From Xylocopa sonorina (Eukaryota > Arthropoda > Insecta > Hymenoptera > Apidae), in contig NW_027490098.1 of the NCBI RefSeq assembly GCF_050948175.1, forward strand, positions 1,302,001-1,366,000: DNA of 64,000 bases. Reading direction: 5' to 3'. Positions 14,131 through 27,769 of this stretch are shown piece by piece (positions within the stretch are counted from its first letter, which is position 1; each line of letters begins with the position of its first letter). A program made the translations under genes and the position numbers. Below the pieces are notes generated by a model. The model worked only from the letters and a program-made list of their open reading frames with translations. It searched no databases and was not told the DNA's origin.

Positions 14131-15696
14131 ATGAACGTAAATGCGACACTTCCTTGCTAGGAAATAGCGTTTGCAGATGTCTAGGTATCATAGCAATAGA
14201 GTTCAAATGCTTCCTGAAACGAGATATTGCATCTCATATCTATGATTCATGATAAGATATAATTTTCATTGCGAAGTCTTATGCATTCCTCGTATACGAT
14301 TCAAATGAATGCAAATGCGATACTTCCTTGCAAGGAAATGGCGTTTGCAGATGTCTACGTATCGAAGCAATAGAGATCAGATGCTTCTTAAATCGAGATA
14401 TTCCATCTCATTTCTATGTTTCATGGTAAGATATAATATTATTTGCGAAGTGTTATGTATTCCTCGTCTACACTTGAAGTGAATGTAAATGCGACACTTC
14501 CTAGCAAGGAAATAGCGTTTGCAGATGTCTACGTATCGAAGCAATAGAGTTCAAATGCTTCTTAAAACGAGATATTGCATCTCATATCTATGTTTCATGA
14601 TAAGATATAATATTCATTGCGAACTGTTATGCATTCCTCGTCTACGATCCAAATGAATGTAAATGCGACACTTCCTTGCAAGGAAATAGCGTTTACAGAT
14701 GTCTACCTATCGTAGCAATAGATTTCTAATGCTTCTTAAAACGCGATATCGCATCTCATTTCTATGTTTCATGGTAAGATATAATATGATTTGCGATGTG
14801 TTATGTATTCCTCGTCTACACTTCAAATGAATGTAAATGCGACACTTCCTTGCAAAGAAATAGCGTTTGCAGATGTCTACGTATCGTAGCAATAGAATCC
14901 TAATGCTTCTTAAAACGCGGTAGCGCATCTCATTTCTATGTTTCATGGAAAGATATAACATGATTTGCGAAGTGTTATGTATTCCTCGTCTACACTTCAA
15001 ATGAATGTGAGTGCGATACTTCCTCGCTAGGAAATAGCGTTTGCAGATGTCTACGTATCGTAGCAATAGCTTTCTAATGCTTCTTAAAACGCGATATGGC
15101 ATCTCATTTCTATGTTTCATGGTAAGATATAATATGATTTGCGAAGTGTCATGTATTCCTCGTCTACACTTCAAATGAATGTAAATGCGACACTTCCTTG
15201 CTAGGAAATAGCGTTTGCAGATGTCTAGGTATCATAGCAATAGAGTTCAAATGCTTCTTGAAACGAGATATTGCATCACATATCTATGATTCATGATAAG
15301 ATATAATATTCATTGCGAAGTGTTATGCATTCCCCGTATACGATTCAAATGAATGCAAATGTGACACTTCCTTGCAAGGAAATAGCGTTTGCAGATGTCT
15401 ACCTGTCGTAGCAATAGAGTTCTAATGCTTCTTAATACGCGATGTCGCATCTCATTTCTATGTTTCATGATAAGATATAATATTCGTTGCGAAGTGTTAT
15501 GCATTCCTCGTATACGATTCAAATGAATGTGAATGCGATACTTCCTCGCTAGGAAATAGCGTTTGCAGATGTCTACGTATCGTAGCAGTAGCTTTCCAAT
15601 GCTTCTTAAAACGCGATATCGCACCTCATTTCTATGTTTCATGGTAAGATATAATATGATTTGCGAAGTGTCATGTATTCCTCGTCTACACTTCAA
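14131..15696. repeat. 9-monomer tandem duplication, first copy
   Basis: This block matches 15697-17262 at +1566 bp (9 x 174). Shared features not seen at the corresponding 24-unit partner include AGAATCCTAATGC (14894 and 16460) and TCGCACCTCATTTC (15619 and 17185). The only differences I saw are ACGCGGTAGCGC versus ACGCGATAGCGC and ATTCCCCGTATAC versus ATTCCTCGTATAC. Confidence 0.8.
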
Positions 15697-17262
15697 ATGA
15701 ACGTAAATGCGACACTTCCTTGCTAGGAAATAGCGTTTGCAGATGTCTAGGTATCATAGCAATAGAGTTCAAATGCTTCCTGAAACGAGATATTGCATCT
15801 CATATCTATGATTCATGATAAGATATAATTTTCATTGCGAAGTCTTATGCATTCCTCGTATACGATTCAAATGAATGCAAATGCGATACTTCCTTGCAAG
15901 GAAATGGCGTTTGCAGATGTCTACGTATCGAAGCAATAGAGATCAGATGCTTCTTAAATCGAGATATTCCATCTCATTTCTATGTTTCATGGTAAGATAT
16001 AATATTATTTGCGAAGTGTTATGTATTCCTCGTCTACACTTGAAGTGAATGTAAATGCGACACTTCCTAGCAAGGAAATAGCGTTTGCAGATGTCTACGT
16101 ATCGAAGCAATAGAGTTCAAATGCTTCTTAAAACGAGATATTGCATCTCATATCTATGTTTCATGATAAGATATAATATTCATTGCGAACTGTTATGCAT
16201 TCCTCGTCTACGATCCAAATGAATGTAAATGCGACACTTCCTTGCAAGGAAATAGCGTTTACAGATGTCTACCTATCGTAGCAATAGATTTCTAATGCTT
16301 CTTAAAACGCGATATCGCATCTCATTTCTATGTTTCATGGTAAGATATAATATGATTTGCGATGTGTTATGTATTCCTCGTCTACACTTCAAATGAATGT
16401 AAATGCGACACTTCCTTGCAAAGAAATAGCGTTTGCAGATGTCTACGTATCGTAGCAATAGAATCCTAATGCTTCTTAAAACGCGATAGCGCATCTCATT
16501 TCTATGTTTCATGGAAAGATATAACATGATTTGCGAAGTGTTATGTATTCCTCGTCTACACTTCAAATGAATGTGAGTGCGATACTTCCTCGCTAGGAAA
16601 TAGCGTTTGCAGATGTCTACGTATCGTAGCAATAGCTTTCTAATGCTTCTTAAAACGCGATATGGCATCTCATTTCTATGTTTCATGGTAAGATATAATA
16701 TGATTTGCGAAGTGTCATGTATTCCTCGTCTACACTTCAAATGAATGTAAATGCGACACTTCCTTGCTAGGAAATAGCGTTTGCAGATGTCTAGGTATCA
16801 TAGCAATAGAGTTCAAATGCTTCTTGAAACGAGATATTGCATCACATATCTATGATTCATGATAAGATATAATATTCATTGCGAAGTGTTATGCATTCCT
16901 CGTATACGATTCAAATGAATGCAAATGTGACACTTCCTTGCAAGGAAATAGCGTTTGCAGATGTCTACCTGTCGTAGCAATAGAGTTCTAATGCTTCTTA
17001 ATACGCGATGTCGCATCTCATTTCTATGTTTCATGATAAGATATAATATTCGTTGCGAAGTGTTATGCATTCCTCGTATACGATTCAAATGAATGTGAAT
17101 GCGATACTTCCTCGCTAGGAAATAGCGTTTGCAGATGTCTACGTATCGTAGCAGTAGCTTTCCAATGCTTCTTAAAACGCGATATCGCACCTCATTTCTA
17201 TGTTTCATGGTAAGATATAATATGATTTGCGAAGTGTCATGTATTCCTCGTCTACACTTCAA
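15697..17262. repeat. 9-monomer tandem duplication, second copy
   Basis: At about 15697 the sequence jumps back in order: GAACGTAAATGCGAC followed by the GTCTAGGTATCATAG unit repeats what begins at 14131. After 17262 the order of the 24-unit partner resumes (11521 onward). Confidence 0.8.
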
Positions 17263-17530
17263 ATGAATGTAAATGCGACACTTCCCTCCAAGGAAATAGC
17301 GTTTGCAGATGTCTACGTATCGTAGCAATAGAGTTTTTATGATTCTTAAAACGCGATATCGCATCTCATTTCTATGTTTCATGGTAAGATATAATATGAT
17401 TTGCGAAGTGTCTTGTATTCCTCGTCTACACTTCAAAGGAATGTGAACGCGACACTTCCTCGCTAGGAAATAGCGTTTGCAGATGTCTACGTATCGTAGC
17501 AATGGAGTTCTTATGATTCTTAAAACGCGA

Positions 17531-17880
17531 TATCGCATCTCAATTCTATGTTTCATGGTAAGATATAATATGATTTGCGAAGTGTCTTGTATTCCTCGTC
17601 TACGATTCAAATGAACGTAAATGCGACACTTCCTTGCAAGGAAATAGCGTTTGCAGATGTCTACGTATCGAAGCAATAGAGATCAAATGCTTCTTAAATC
17701 GAGATATCGCATCTCAATTCTATGTTTCATGGTAAGATATAATATGATTTGCGAAGTGTCTTGTATTCCTCGTCTACGATTCAAATGAACGTAAATGCGA
17801 CACTTCCTTGCAAGGAAATAGCGTTTGCAGATGTCTACGTATCGAAGCAATAGAGATCAAATGCTTCTTAAATCGAGATA
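17531..17880. repeat. Single-monomer duplication with chimeric junction
   Basis: A unit ending GAGATCAAATGC and CTTAAATCGAGATA is present twice, 174 bp apart (GAGATA at 17701 and 17875). The first continues as TCGCATCTCAATTC, the second as TTGCATCTCATTTC. The junction at 17701-17706 therefore joins a B-like GAGATA to an A-like TCGC, as expected of an unequal exchange inside this short shared segment. The partner at 11941 has one copy only. Confidence 0.75.
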
Positions 17881-20800
17881 TTGCATCTCATTTCTATTTT
17901 TCATGGTAAGATATAATATGATTTGCGAAGTGTTATGTATTCCTCGTCTACACTTGAAGTGAATGTAAATGCGACACTTCCTAGCAAGGAAATAGCGTTT
18001 GCAGATGTCTACGTATCGAAGCAATAGAGTTCTAATGCTTCTTAAAACGAGATATTGCATCTCATATCTACGTTTCATGATAAGATATAATATTCATTGC
18101 GAAGTGTTATGCATTCCTCGTCTACGATACAAATGAATGTAAACGCGACACTTCCTTGCAAGGAAATAGCGTTTACAGATGTCTACCTATCGTAGCAATA
18201 GAGTTCTAATGCTTCTTAAAACGCGATATCGCATCTCATTTCTATGTTTCATGGTAAGATATAATATGATTTGCGAAGTGTTATGTATTCCTCGTCTACA
18301 CTTGAAGTGAATGTAAATGCGACACTTCCTAGCAAGGGAATAGCGTTTGCAGATGTCTACGTATCGAAGCAATAGAGTTCAAATGCTTCTTAAAACGAGA
18401 TATTGCATCTCATATCTATGTTTCATGATAAGATATAATATTCATTGCTAAGTGTTATGCATTCCTCGTCTACGATTCAAATGAATGTAAATGCGACACT
18501 TCCTTGCAAGGAAATAGCGTTTACAGATGTCTACCTATAGTAGCAATAGAGTTCTAATGCTTCTTAAAACGCGATATCGCATCTCATTTCTATGTTTCAT
18601 GGTAAGATATAATATGATTTGCGAAGTGTCTTGTATTCCTCGTCTACACTTCAAAGGAATGTGAACGCGACACTTCCTCGCTAGGAAATAGCGTTTGCAG
18701 ATGTCTACGTATCGTAGCAATGGAGTTCTTATGATTCTTAAAACGCGATATCGCATCTCAATTCTATGTTTCATGGTAAGATATAATATGATTTGCGAAG
18801 TGTCTTGTATTCCTCGTCTACGATTCAAATGAACGTAAATGCGACACTTCCTTGCAAGGAAATAGCGTTTGCAGATGTCTACGCATCGAAGCAATAGAGA
18901 TCAAATGCTTCTTAAATCGAGATATTGCATCTCATTTCTATTTTTCATGGTAAGATATAATATGATTTGCGAAGTGTTATGTATTCCTCGTCTACACTTG
19001 AAGTGAATGTAAATGCGACACTTCCTAGCAAGGAAATAGCGTTTGCAGATGTCTACGTTTCGAAGCAATAGAGTTCAAATGCTTCTTAAAACGAGATATT
19101 GCATCTCATATCTATGTTTCATGATAAGATATAATATTCATTGCGAAGTGTTATGCATTCCTCGTCTACGATTCAAATGAATGTAAATGCGACACTTCCT
19201 TCCAAGGAAATAGCGTTTGCAGATGTCTACGTATCGTAGCAATAGAGTTTTTATGATTCTTAAAACGCGATATCGCATCTCATTTCTATGTTTCATGGTA
19301 AGATATAATATGATTTGCGAAGTGTTATGTATTCCTCGTCTACACTTCAAATGAATGTAAATGCGACACTTCCTTGCAAAGAAATAGCGTTTGCAGATGT
19401 CTACGTATCGTGGCAATAGATTCCTAATGCTTCTTAAAACGCGATATCGCATCTCATTTCTATGTTTCATGGTAAGATATAACATGATTTGCGAAGTGTT
19501 ATGTATTCCTCGTCTACACTTCAAATGAATGTGAGTGCGATACTTCCTCGCTAGGAAATAGCTTTTGCAGATGTCTACTTATCGTAGCAATAGCTTTCTA
19601 ATGGTTCTTAAAACGCGATATGGCTTCTCATTTCTATGCTTCATGGTAAGATATAATATGATTTGCGAAGTGTCATGTATTCCTCGTATACACTTCAAAT
19701 GAACGTAAATGCGACACTTTCTTGCTAGGAAATAGCGTTTGCAGATGTCTAGGTATCATAGCAATAGAGTTCAAATGCTTCCTGAAACGAGATATTGCAT
19801 CTCATATCTATGATTCATGATAAGATATAATATTCATTGCGAAGTGTTATGCATTCCTCGTATACGATTCAAATGAATGCAAATGCGATACTTCCTTGCA
19901 AGGAAATAACGTTTGCAGATGTCTACGTATCGAAGCAATAGAGATCAGATGCTCCTTAAATCGAGATATTGCATCTCATTTCTATGTTTCATGGTAAGAT
20001 ATAATATGATTTGCGAAGTGTTATGTATTCCTCGTCTACACTTGAAGTGAATGTAAATGCGACACTTCCTAGCAAGGAAATAGCGTTTGCAGATGTCTAC
20101 GTATCGAAGCAATAGAGTTCAAATGCTTCTTAAAACGAGATATTGCATCTCATATCTGTGTTTCATGATAAGATATAATATTCATTGCGAAGTGTTATGT
20201 ATTCCTCGTCTACGATTCAAATGAAAGTAAATGCGACACTTCCTTGCAAGAAAATTGCGATTGCAGATGTCTGCGTATCGTAGCAATAGATTTCTTATGA
20301 TTCTTAAAACGCGATAACGCATCTCATTTATATGTTTCATGGTAAGATATAATATGATTTGCGAAGTGTTATGTATTCCTCGTCTACACTTCAAATGAAT
20401 GTAAATGCGACACTTCCTTGCAAAGAAATAGCGTTTGCAGATGTCTACGTATCGTAGCAATAGATTCCGAATGCTTCTTAAAACGCGATATCGCATCTCA
20501 TTTCTATGTTTCATGGAAAGATATAACATGATTTGCGAAGTGTTATGTATTCCTCGTCTACACTTCAAATGAATGTGAGTGCGATACTTCCTCGCTAGGA
20601 AATAGCGTTTGCAGATGTCTACGTATCGTAGCAATAGCTTTCTAATGCTTCTTAAAACGCGATATGGCATCTCATTTCTATGTTTCATGGTAAGATATAA
20701 TATGATTTGCGAAGTGTCATGTATTCCTCGTCTACACTTCAAATGATTGTAAATGCGACACTTCCTTGCTAGGAAATAGCGTTTGCAGATGTCTAGGTAT

Positions 20801-22100
20801 CATAGCAATAGAGTTCAAATGCTTCTTGAAACGAGATATTGCATCTCATATTTATGATTCATGATAAGATATAATATTCATTGCGAAGTGTTATGCATTC
20901 CTCGTATACGATTCAAATGAATGCAAATGCGACACTTCCTTGCAAGGAAATAGCGATTGCAGATGTCTACGTATCGAAGCAATAGAGTTCAAATGCTTGT
21001 TAAAACGAGATATTGCATCTCATATCTATGTTTTATGATAAGATATAATATTCATTTGGAAGTGTTATGCATTCCTCGTCTACGATTCAAATGAATGTAA
21101 ATGCGACACTTCCTTGCCACGAAATAGCGTTTGCAAATGTCTACCTATCATAGCAATAGTGTTCTAATGCTTCTTAAAACGCGATATCGCATCTCATTTC
21201 TATGTTTCATGGTAAGATATAATATGATTTGCGAAGTGTCATGTATTCCTCGTCTACACTTCAAATGAATGTAAATGCGACACTTCCTTCCAAGGAAATA
21301 GCGTTTGCAGATGTCTACGTATCGTAGCAATAGAGTTTTTATGATTCTTAAAACGCGATATCGCATCTCATTTCTATGTTTCATGGTAAGATATAATATG
21401 ATTTGCGAAGTGTCTTGTATTCCTCGTCTACACTTCAAAGGAATGTGAACGCGACACTTCCTCGCTAGGAAATAGCGTTTGCAGATGTCTACGTATCGTA
21501 GCAATGGAGTTCTTATGATTCTTAAAACGCGATATCGCACCTCAATTCTATGTTTCATGGTAAGATATAATATGATTTGCGAAGTGTCTTGTATTCCTCG
21601 TCTACGATTCAAATGAACGTAAATGCGACACTTCCTTGCAAGGAAATAGCGTTTGCAGATGTCTACGTATCGAAGCAATAGAGATCAAATGCTTCTTAAA
21701 TCGAGATATTGCATCTCATTTCTATTTTTCATGGTAAGATATAATATGATTTGCGAAGTGTTATGTATTCCTCGTCTACACTTCAAAGGAATGTGAACGC
21801 GACACTTCCTCGCTAGGAAATAGCGTTTGCAGATGTCTACGTATCGTAGCAATGGAGTTCTTATGATTCTTAAAACGCGATATCGCATCTCAATTCTATG
21901 TTTCATGGTAAGATATAATATGATTTGCGAAGTGTCTTGTATTCCTCGTCTACGATTCAAATGAACGTAAATGCGACACTTCCTTGCAAGGAAATAGCGT
22001 TTGCAGATGTCTACGTATCGAAGCAATAGAGTTCAAATGCTTCTTAAAACGAGATATTGCATCTCATATCTACGTTTCATGATAAGATATAATATTCATT

Positions 22101-22448
22101 GCTAAGTGTTATGCATTCCTCGCCTACGATTCAAATGAATGTAAATGCGACACTTCCTTGCAAGGAAATAGCGTTTACAGATGTCTACCTATCGTAGCAA
22201 TAGAGTTCTAATGCTTCTTAAAACGCGATATCGCATCTCATTTCTATGTTTCATGGTAAGATATAATATGATTGGCGAAGTGTTATGTATTCCTCGTCTA
22301 CACTTGAAGTGAATGTAAATGCGACACTTCCTAGCAAGGGAATAGCGTTTGCAGATGTCTACGTATCGAAGCAATAGAGTTCAAATGCTTCTTAAAACGA
22401 GATATTGCATCTCATATCTATGTTTCATGATAAGATATAATATTCATT
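22101..22448. repeat. Two-unit duplication marked by GCTAAGTG
   Basis: The rare variant ATTCATTGCTAAG occurs at anchors 8877, 12531, 18447, 22101, 22449 and 24537. The gaps are 21, 34, 21, 2 and 12 units. The 22101/22449 pair is a local 348-bp repetition of the marker-bearing B monomer, while the others follow the HOR spacing. Confidence 0.65.
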
Positions 22449-25400
22449 GCTAAGTGTTATGCATTCCTCGTCTACGATTCAAATGAATGTAAATGCGACA
22501 CTTCCTTGCAAGGAAATAGCGTTTACAGATGTCTACCTATAGTAGCAATAGAGTTCTAATGCTTCTTAAAACGCGATATCGCATCTCATTTCTATGTTTC
22601 ATGGTAAGATATAATATGATTTGCGAAGTGTTATGTATTCCTCGTCTACACTTCAAATGAATGTAAATGCGACACTTCCTTGGAAAGAAATAGCGTTTGC
22701 AGATGTCTACGTATCGTGGCAATAGATTCCTAATGCTTCTTAAAACGCGATATCGCATCTCATTTCTATGTTTCATGGTAAGATATAACATGATTTGCGA
22801 AGTGTTATGTATTCCTCGTCTACACTTCAAATGAATGTGAGTGCGATACTTCCTCGCTAGGAAATAGCTTTTGCAGATGTCTACGTATCGTAGCAATAGC
22901 TTTCTAATGCTTCTTAAAACGCGATATGGCATCTCATTTCTATGCTTCATGGTAAGATATAATATGATTTGCGAAGTGTCATGTATTCCTCGTCTACACT
23001 TCAAATGAACGTAAATGCGACACTTCCTTGCTAGGAAATAGCGTTTGCAGATGTCTAGGTATCATAGCAATAGAGTTCAAATGCTTCCTGAAACGAGATA
23101 TTGCATCTCATATCTATGATTCATGATAAGATATAATATTCATTGCGAAGTGTTATGCATTCCTCGTATACGATTCAAATGAATGCAAATGCGATACTTC
23201 CTTGCAAGGAAATAGCGTTTGCAGATGTCTACGTATCGAAGCAATAGAGATCAGATGCTTCTTAAATCGAGATATTGCATCTCATTTCTATGTTTCATGG
23301 TAAGATATAATATGATTTGCGAAGTGTTATGTATTCCTCGTCTACACTTGAAGTGAATGTAAATGCGACACTTCCTAGCAAGGAAATAGCGTTTGCAGAT
23401 GTCTACGTATCGAAGCAATAGAGTTCAAATGCTTCTTAAAACGAGATATTGCATCTCATATCTATGTTTCATGATAAGATATAATATTCATTGCGAAGTG
23501 TTATGCATTCCTCGTCTACGATTCAAATGAATGTAAATGCGACACTTCCTTCCAAGGAAATAGCGTTTGCAGATGTCTACGTATCGTAGCAATAGAGTTT
23601 TTATGATTCTTAAAACGCGATATCGCATCTCATTTCTATGTTTCATGGTAAGATATAATATGATTTGCGAAGTGTCTTGTATTCCTCGTCTACACTTCAA
23701 AGGAATGTGAACGCGACACTTCCTCGCTAGGAAATAGCGTTTGCAGATGTCTACGTATCGTAGCAAAGGAGTTCTTATGATTCTTAAAACGCGATATCGC
23801 ATCTCAATTCTATGTTTCATGGTAAGATATAATATGATTTGCGAAGTGTTATGTATTCCTCGTCTACACTTGAAATGAACGTAAATGCGACACTTCCTTG
23901 CAAGGAAATAGCGTTTGCAGATGTCTACGTATCGAAGCAATAGAGATCAAATGCTTCTTAAATCGAGATATTGCATCTCATTTCTATTTTTCATGGTAAG
24001 ATATAATATGATTTGCGAAGTGTTATGTATTCCTCGTCTACACTTGAAGTGAATGTAAATGCGACACTTCCTAGCAAGGAAATAGCGTTTGCAGATGTCT
24101 ACGTATCGAAGCAATAGAGTTCTAATGCTTCTTAAAACGAGATATTGCATCTCATATCTACGTTTCATGATAAGATATAATATTCATTGCGAAGTGTTAT
24201 GCATTCCTCGTCTACGATACAAATGAATGTAAATGCGACACTTCCTTGCAAGGAAATAGCGTTTACAGATGTCTACCTATCGTAGCAATAGAGTTCTTAT
24301 GCTTCTTAAAGCGCGACATCGCATCTCATTTCTATGTTTCATGGTAAGATATAATATGATTTGCGAAGTGTTATGTATTCCTCGTCTACACTTGAAGTGA
24401 ATGTAAATGCGACACTTCCTAGCAAGGGAATAGCGTTTGCAGATGTCTACGTATCGAAGCAATAGAGTTCAAATGCTTCTTAAAACGAGATATTGCATCT
24501 CATATCTATGTTTCATGATAAGATATAATATTCATTGCTAAGTGTTATGCATTCCTCGTCTACGATTCAAATGAATGTAAATGCGACACTTCCTTGCAAG
24601 GAAATAGCGTTTACAGATGTCTACCTATAGTAGCAATAGAGTTCTAATGCTTCTTAAAACGCGATATCGCATCTCATTTCTATGTTTCATGGTAAGATAT
24701 AATATGATTTGCGAAGTGTTATGTATTCCTCGTCTACACTTCAAATGAATGTAAATGCGACACTTCCTTGCAAAGAAATAGCGTTTGCAGATGTCTACGT
24801 ATCGTAGCAATAGATTCCTAATGCTTCTTAAAACGCGATATCGCATCTCATTTCTATGTTTCATGGTAAGATATAACATGATTTACGAAGTGTTATGTAT
24901 TCCTCGTCTACACTTCAAATGAATGTGAGTGCGATACTTCCTCGCTAGGAAATAGCGTTTGCAGATGTCTACGTATCGTAGCAATAGCTTTCTAGTGCTT
25001 CTTAAAACGCGATATGGCATCTCAATTCTATGTTTCATGGTAAGATATAACATGATTTGCGAAGTGTTATGTATTCCTCGTCTACACTTCAAATGAATGT
25101 GAATGCGACACTTCCTTGCAAAGAAATAGCGTTTGCAGATGTCTACGTATCGTGGCAATAGATTCCTAATGCTTCTTAAAACGCGATATCGCATCTCATT
25201 TCTATGTTTCATGGTAAGATATAACATGATTTGCGAAGTGTTATGTATTCCTCGTCTACACTTCAAATGAATGTGAGTGCGATACTTCCTCGCTAGGAAA
25301 TAGCTTTTGCAGATGTCTACGTATCGTAGCAATAGCTTTCTAATGCTTCTTAAAACGCGATATGGCGTCTCATTTCTATGCTTCATGGTAAGATATAATA

Positions 25401-26899
25401 TGATTTGCGAAGTGTCATGTATTCCTCGTCTACACTTCAAATGAACGTAAATGCGACACTTCCTTGCTAGGAAATAGCGTTTGCAGATGTCTAGGTATCA
25501 TAGCAATAGAGTTCAAATGCTTCCTGAAACGAGATATTGCATCTCATATCTATGATTCATGATAAGATATAATATTCATTGCGAAGTGTTATGCATTCCT
25601 CGTATACGATTCAAATGAATGCAAATGTGACACTTCCTTGCAAGGAAATAGCGTTTGCAGATGTCTACCTATCGTAGCAATAGATTTCTAATGCTTCTTA
25701 ATACGCGATGTCGCATCTCATTTCTATGTTTCATGATAAGATATAATATTCATTGCGAAGTGTTATGCATTCCTCGTCTACGATTCAAATGAATGTAAAT
25801 ACGACACTACCTTGCAAGGAAATAGCGTTTGCAGATGTCTAGGTATCGTAGCAATAGAGTTCTAATGCTTCTTAAAACGCGATATCGCATCTCATTTCTA
25901 TGTTTCATGGTAAGATATAATATGATTTGCGAAGTGTTATGTATTCCTCGTCTACACTTGAAGTGAATGTAAATGCGACACTTTCTAGCAAGGAAATAGC
26001 GTTTGCAGATGTCTACGTATCGAAGCAATAGAGTTCAAATGCTTCTTAAAACGAGATATTCCATCTCATATCTATGTTTCATGATAAGATATAATATTCG
26101 TTGCGAAGTGTTATGCATTCCTCGTCTACGATTCAAATGAATGTAAATGCGACATTTCCTTGCCAGGAAATAGCGTTTACAGATGTCTACCTATCGTAGC
26201 AATAGAGTTCTATTGCTTCTTAAAACGCGATATCGCATCTCATTTCTATGTTTCATGGTAAGATATAATATGATTTGCGAAGTGTTATGTATTCCTCGTC
26301 TACACTTCAAATGAATGTAAATGCGACACTTCCTTGCAAAGAAATAGCGTTTGCAGATGTCTACGTATCGTAGCAATAGATTCCTAATGCTTCTTAAAAC
26401 GCGATATCGCATCTCATTTCTATGTTTCATGGTAAGATATAACATGATTTGCGAAGTGTTATGTATTCCTCGTCTACACTTCAAATGAATGTGAGTACAA
26501 TACTTCCTCGCTAGGAAATAGCGTTTGCAGATGTCTACGTATCGTAGCAGTAGCTTTCTAATGCTTCTTAAAACGCGATATGGCATCTCATTTCTATGTT
26601 TCATGGTAAGATATAACATGATTTGCGAAGTGTTATGTATTCCTCGTCTACACTTCAAATGAATGTGAATGCGATACTTCCTCGCTAGGAAATAGCGTTT
26701 GCAGATGTCTACGTATCGTAGCAATAGCTTTCTAATGCTTCTTAAAACGCTATATCGCATCTCATTTCTATGGTTCATGGTAAGATATAATATGATTTGC
26801 GAAGTGTTATGTATTCCTCGTCTACACTTCAAGTGAATGTAAATGCGACACTTCTTAGCAAGGAAATAGCGTTTGCAGATGTCTACGTATCGAAGCAAT

Positions 26900-27502
26900 A
26901 GAGTTCAAATGCTTCTTAAAACGAGATATTGCAACTCATATCTATGTTTCATGATAAGATATAATATTCATTGCGAAGTGTTATGCATTCCTCTTATACG
27001 ATTCAAATGAAAGCAAATGCGACACTTCCTTGCAAGGAAATAGCGATTGCAGATGTCTACGTATCGAAGCAATAGAGTTCAAATGCTTGTTAAAACGAGA
27101 TATTGCATCTCATATCTATGTTTTATGATAAGATATAATATTCATTTGGAAGTGTTATGCATTCCTCGTCTACGATTCAAATGAATGTAAATGCGACACT
27201 TCCTTGCCACGAAATAGCGTTTGCAAATGTCTACCTATCGTAGCAATAGTGTTCTAATGCTTCTTAAAACGCGATATCGCATCTCATTTTTATGCTTCAT
27301 GGTAAGATATAATATGATTTGCGAAGTGTTATGTATTCCTCGTCTACACTTCAAATGAATGTAAATGCGACACTTCCTTGCAAGCAAATAGCGTTTGCAG
27401 ATGTCTACGTATCGAAGCAATAGATTTCTAATGCTTCTTAAAACGCGATATCGTATCTCATTTCTATGTTTCATGGTAAGATATAATATGATTTGCGAAG
27501 TG
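26900..27502. repeat. 10-unit-spaced copy, first member
   Basis: This block matches 28640-29242 at +1740 bp (10 x 174). Shared variants are CCTCTTATACGATTC, AATGCTTGTTAAAACG, ATTCATTTGGAAG, TTGCCACGAAATAGCG and CATTTTTATGCTTC. Much of it also matches 20810-21150 at 35 units. Confidence 0.75.
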
Positions 27503-27769
27503 TCATGTATTCCTCGTCTACGATTCAAATGAATGTAAATGCGACACTTCCTTGCAAGGAAATAGCGTTTGCAGATGTCTACGTATCGTAGCAGTAGAGT
27601 TCTTATGATTCTTAAGACGCGATATTGCATCTCATTTCTATGTTTCATGGTAAGATATAATATGATTTGCGAAGTGTTATGTATTCCTCGTCTATACTTC
27701 ATATGAATGTAAATGCGACACTTCCTTGCAAGGAAATAGCGTTTGCAGATGTCTACCTATCGTAGCAAT

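Larger units (their letters stand above)
13356..19271. repeat. Expanded HOR unit: 24 + 9 + 1 monomers (5,916 bp)
   Basis: This is the next copy of the 9180-13355 unit. It is ten monomers longer, and both sources of the extra length are visible: a nine-monomer tandem duplication (14131-17262) and a one-monomer duplication (17531-17880). Shared private variants tie the right ends together, for example GTTTCGAAGCAATAG at 13141 and 19057 and TACGCATCGAAGC at 12964 and 18880. Confidence 0.75.
5223..26899. repeat. Zone 2: HOR domain with 21- to 34-monomer units
   Basis: No gene. This zone has about 125 monomers with long-range order. Markers recur in fixed linkage: CTATTTTTCATGG, ATTCATTGCTAAG, GCGATGTGTTATG, CATGGAAAGATATAACATG, GCGATATGGC and GAAGTGTCTTGTATTCC. 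Spacings between marker copies are whole numbers of monomers: 21, 24, 9 and 23 for CATGGAAAGATATAACATG or its linked GCGATGTGTT, and 21, 34, 21, 2 and 12 for ATTCATTGCTAAG. No single fixed unit is repeated; each copy differs by gain or loss of whole monomers. Confidence 0.85.
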
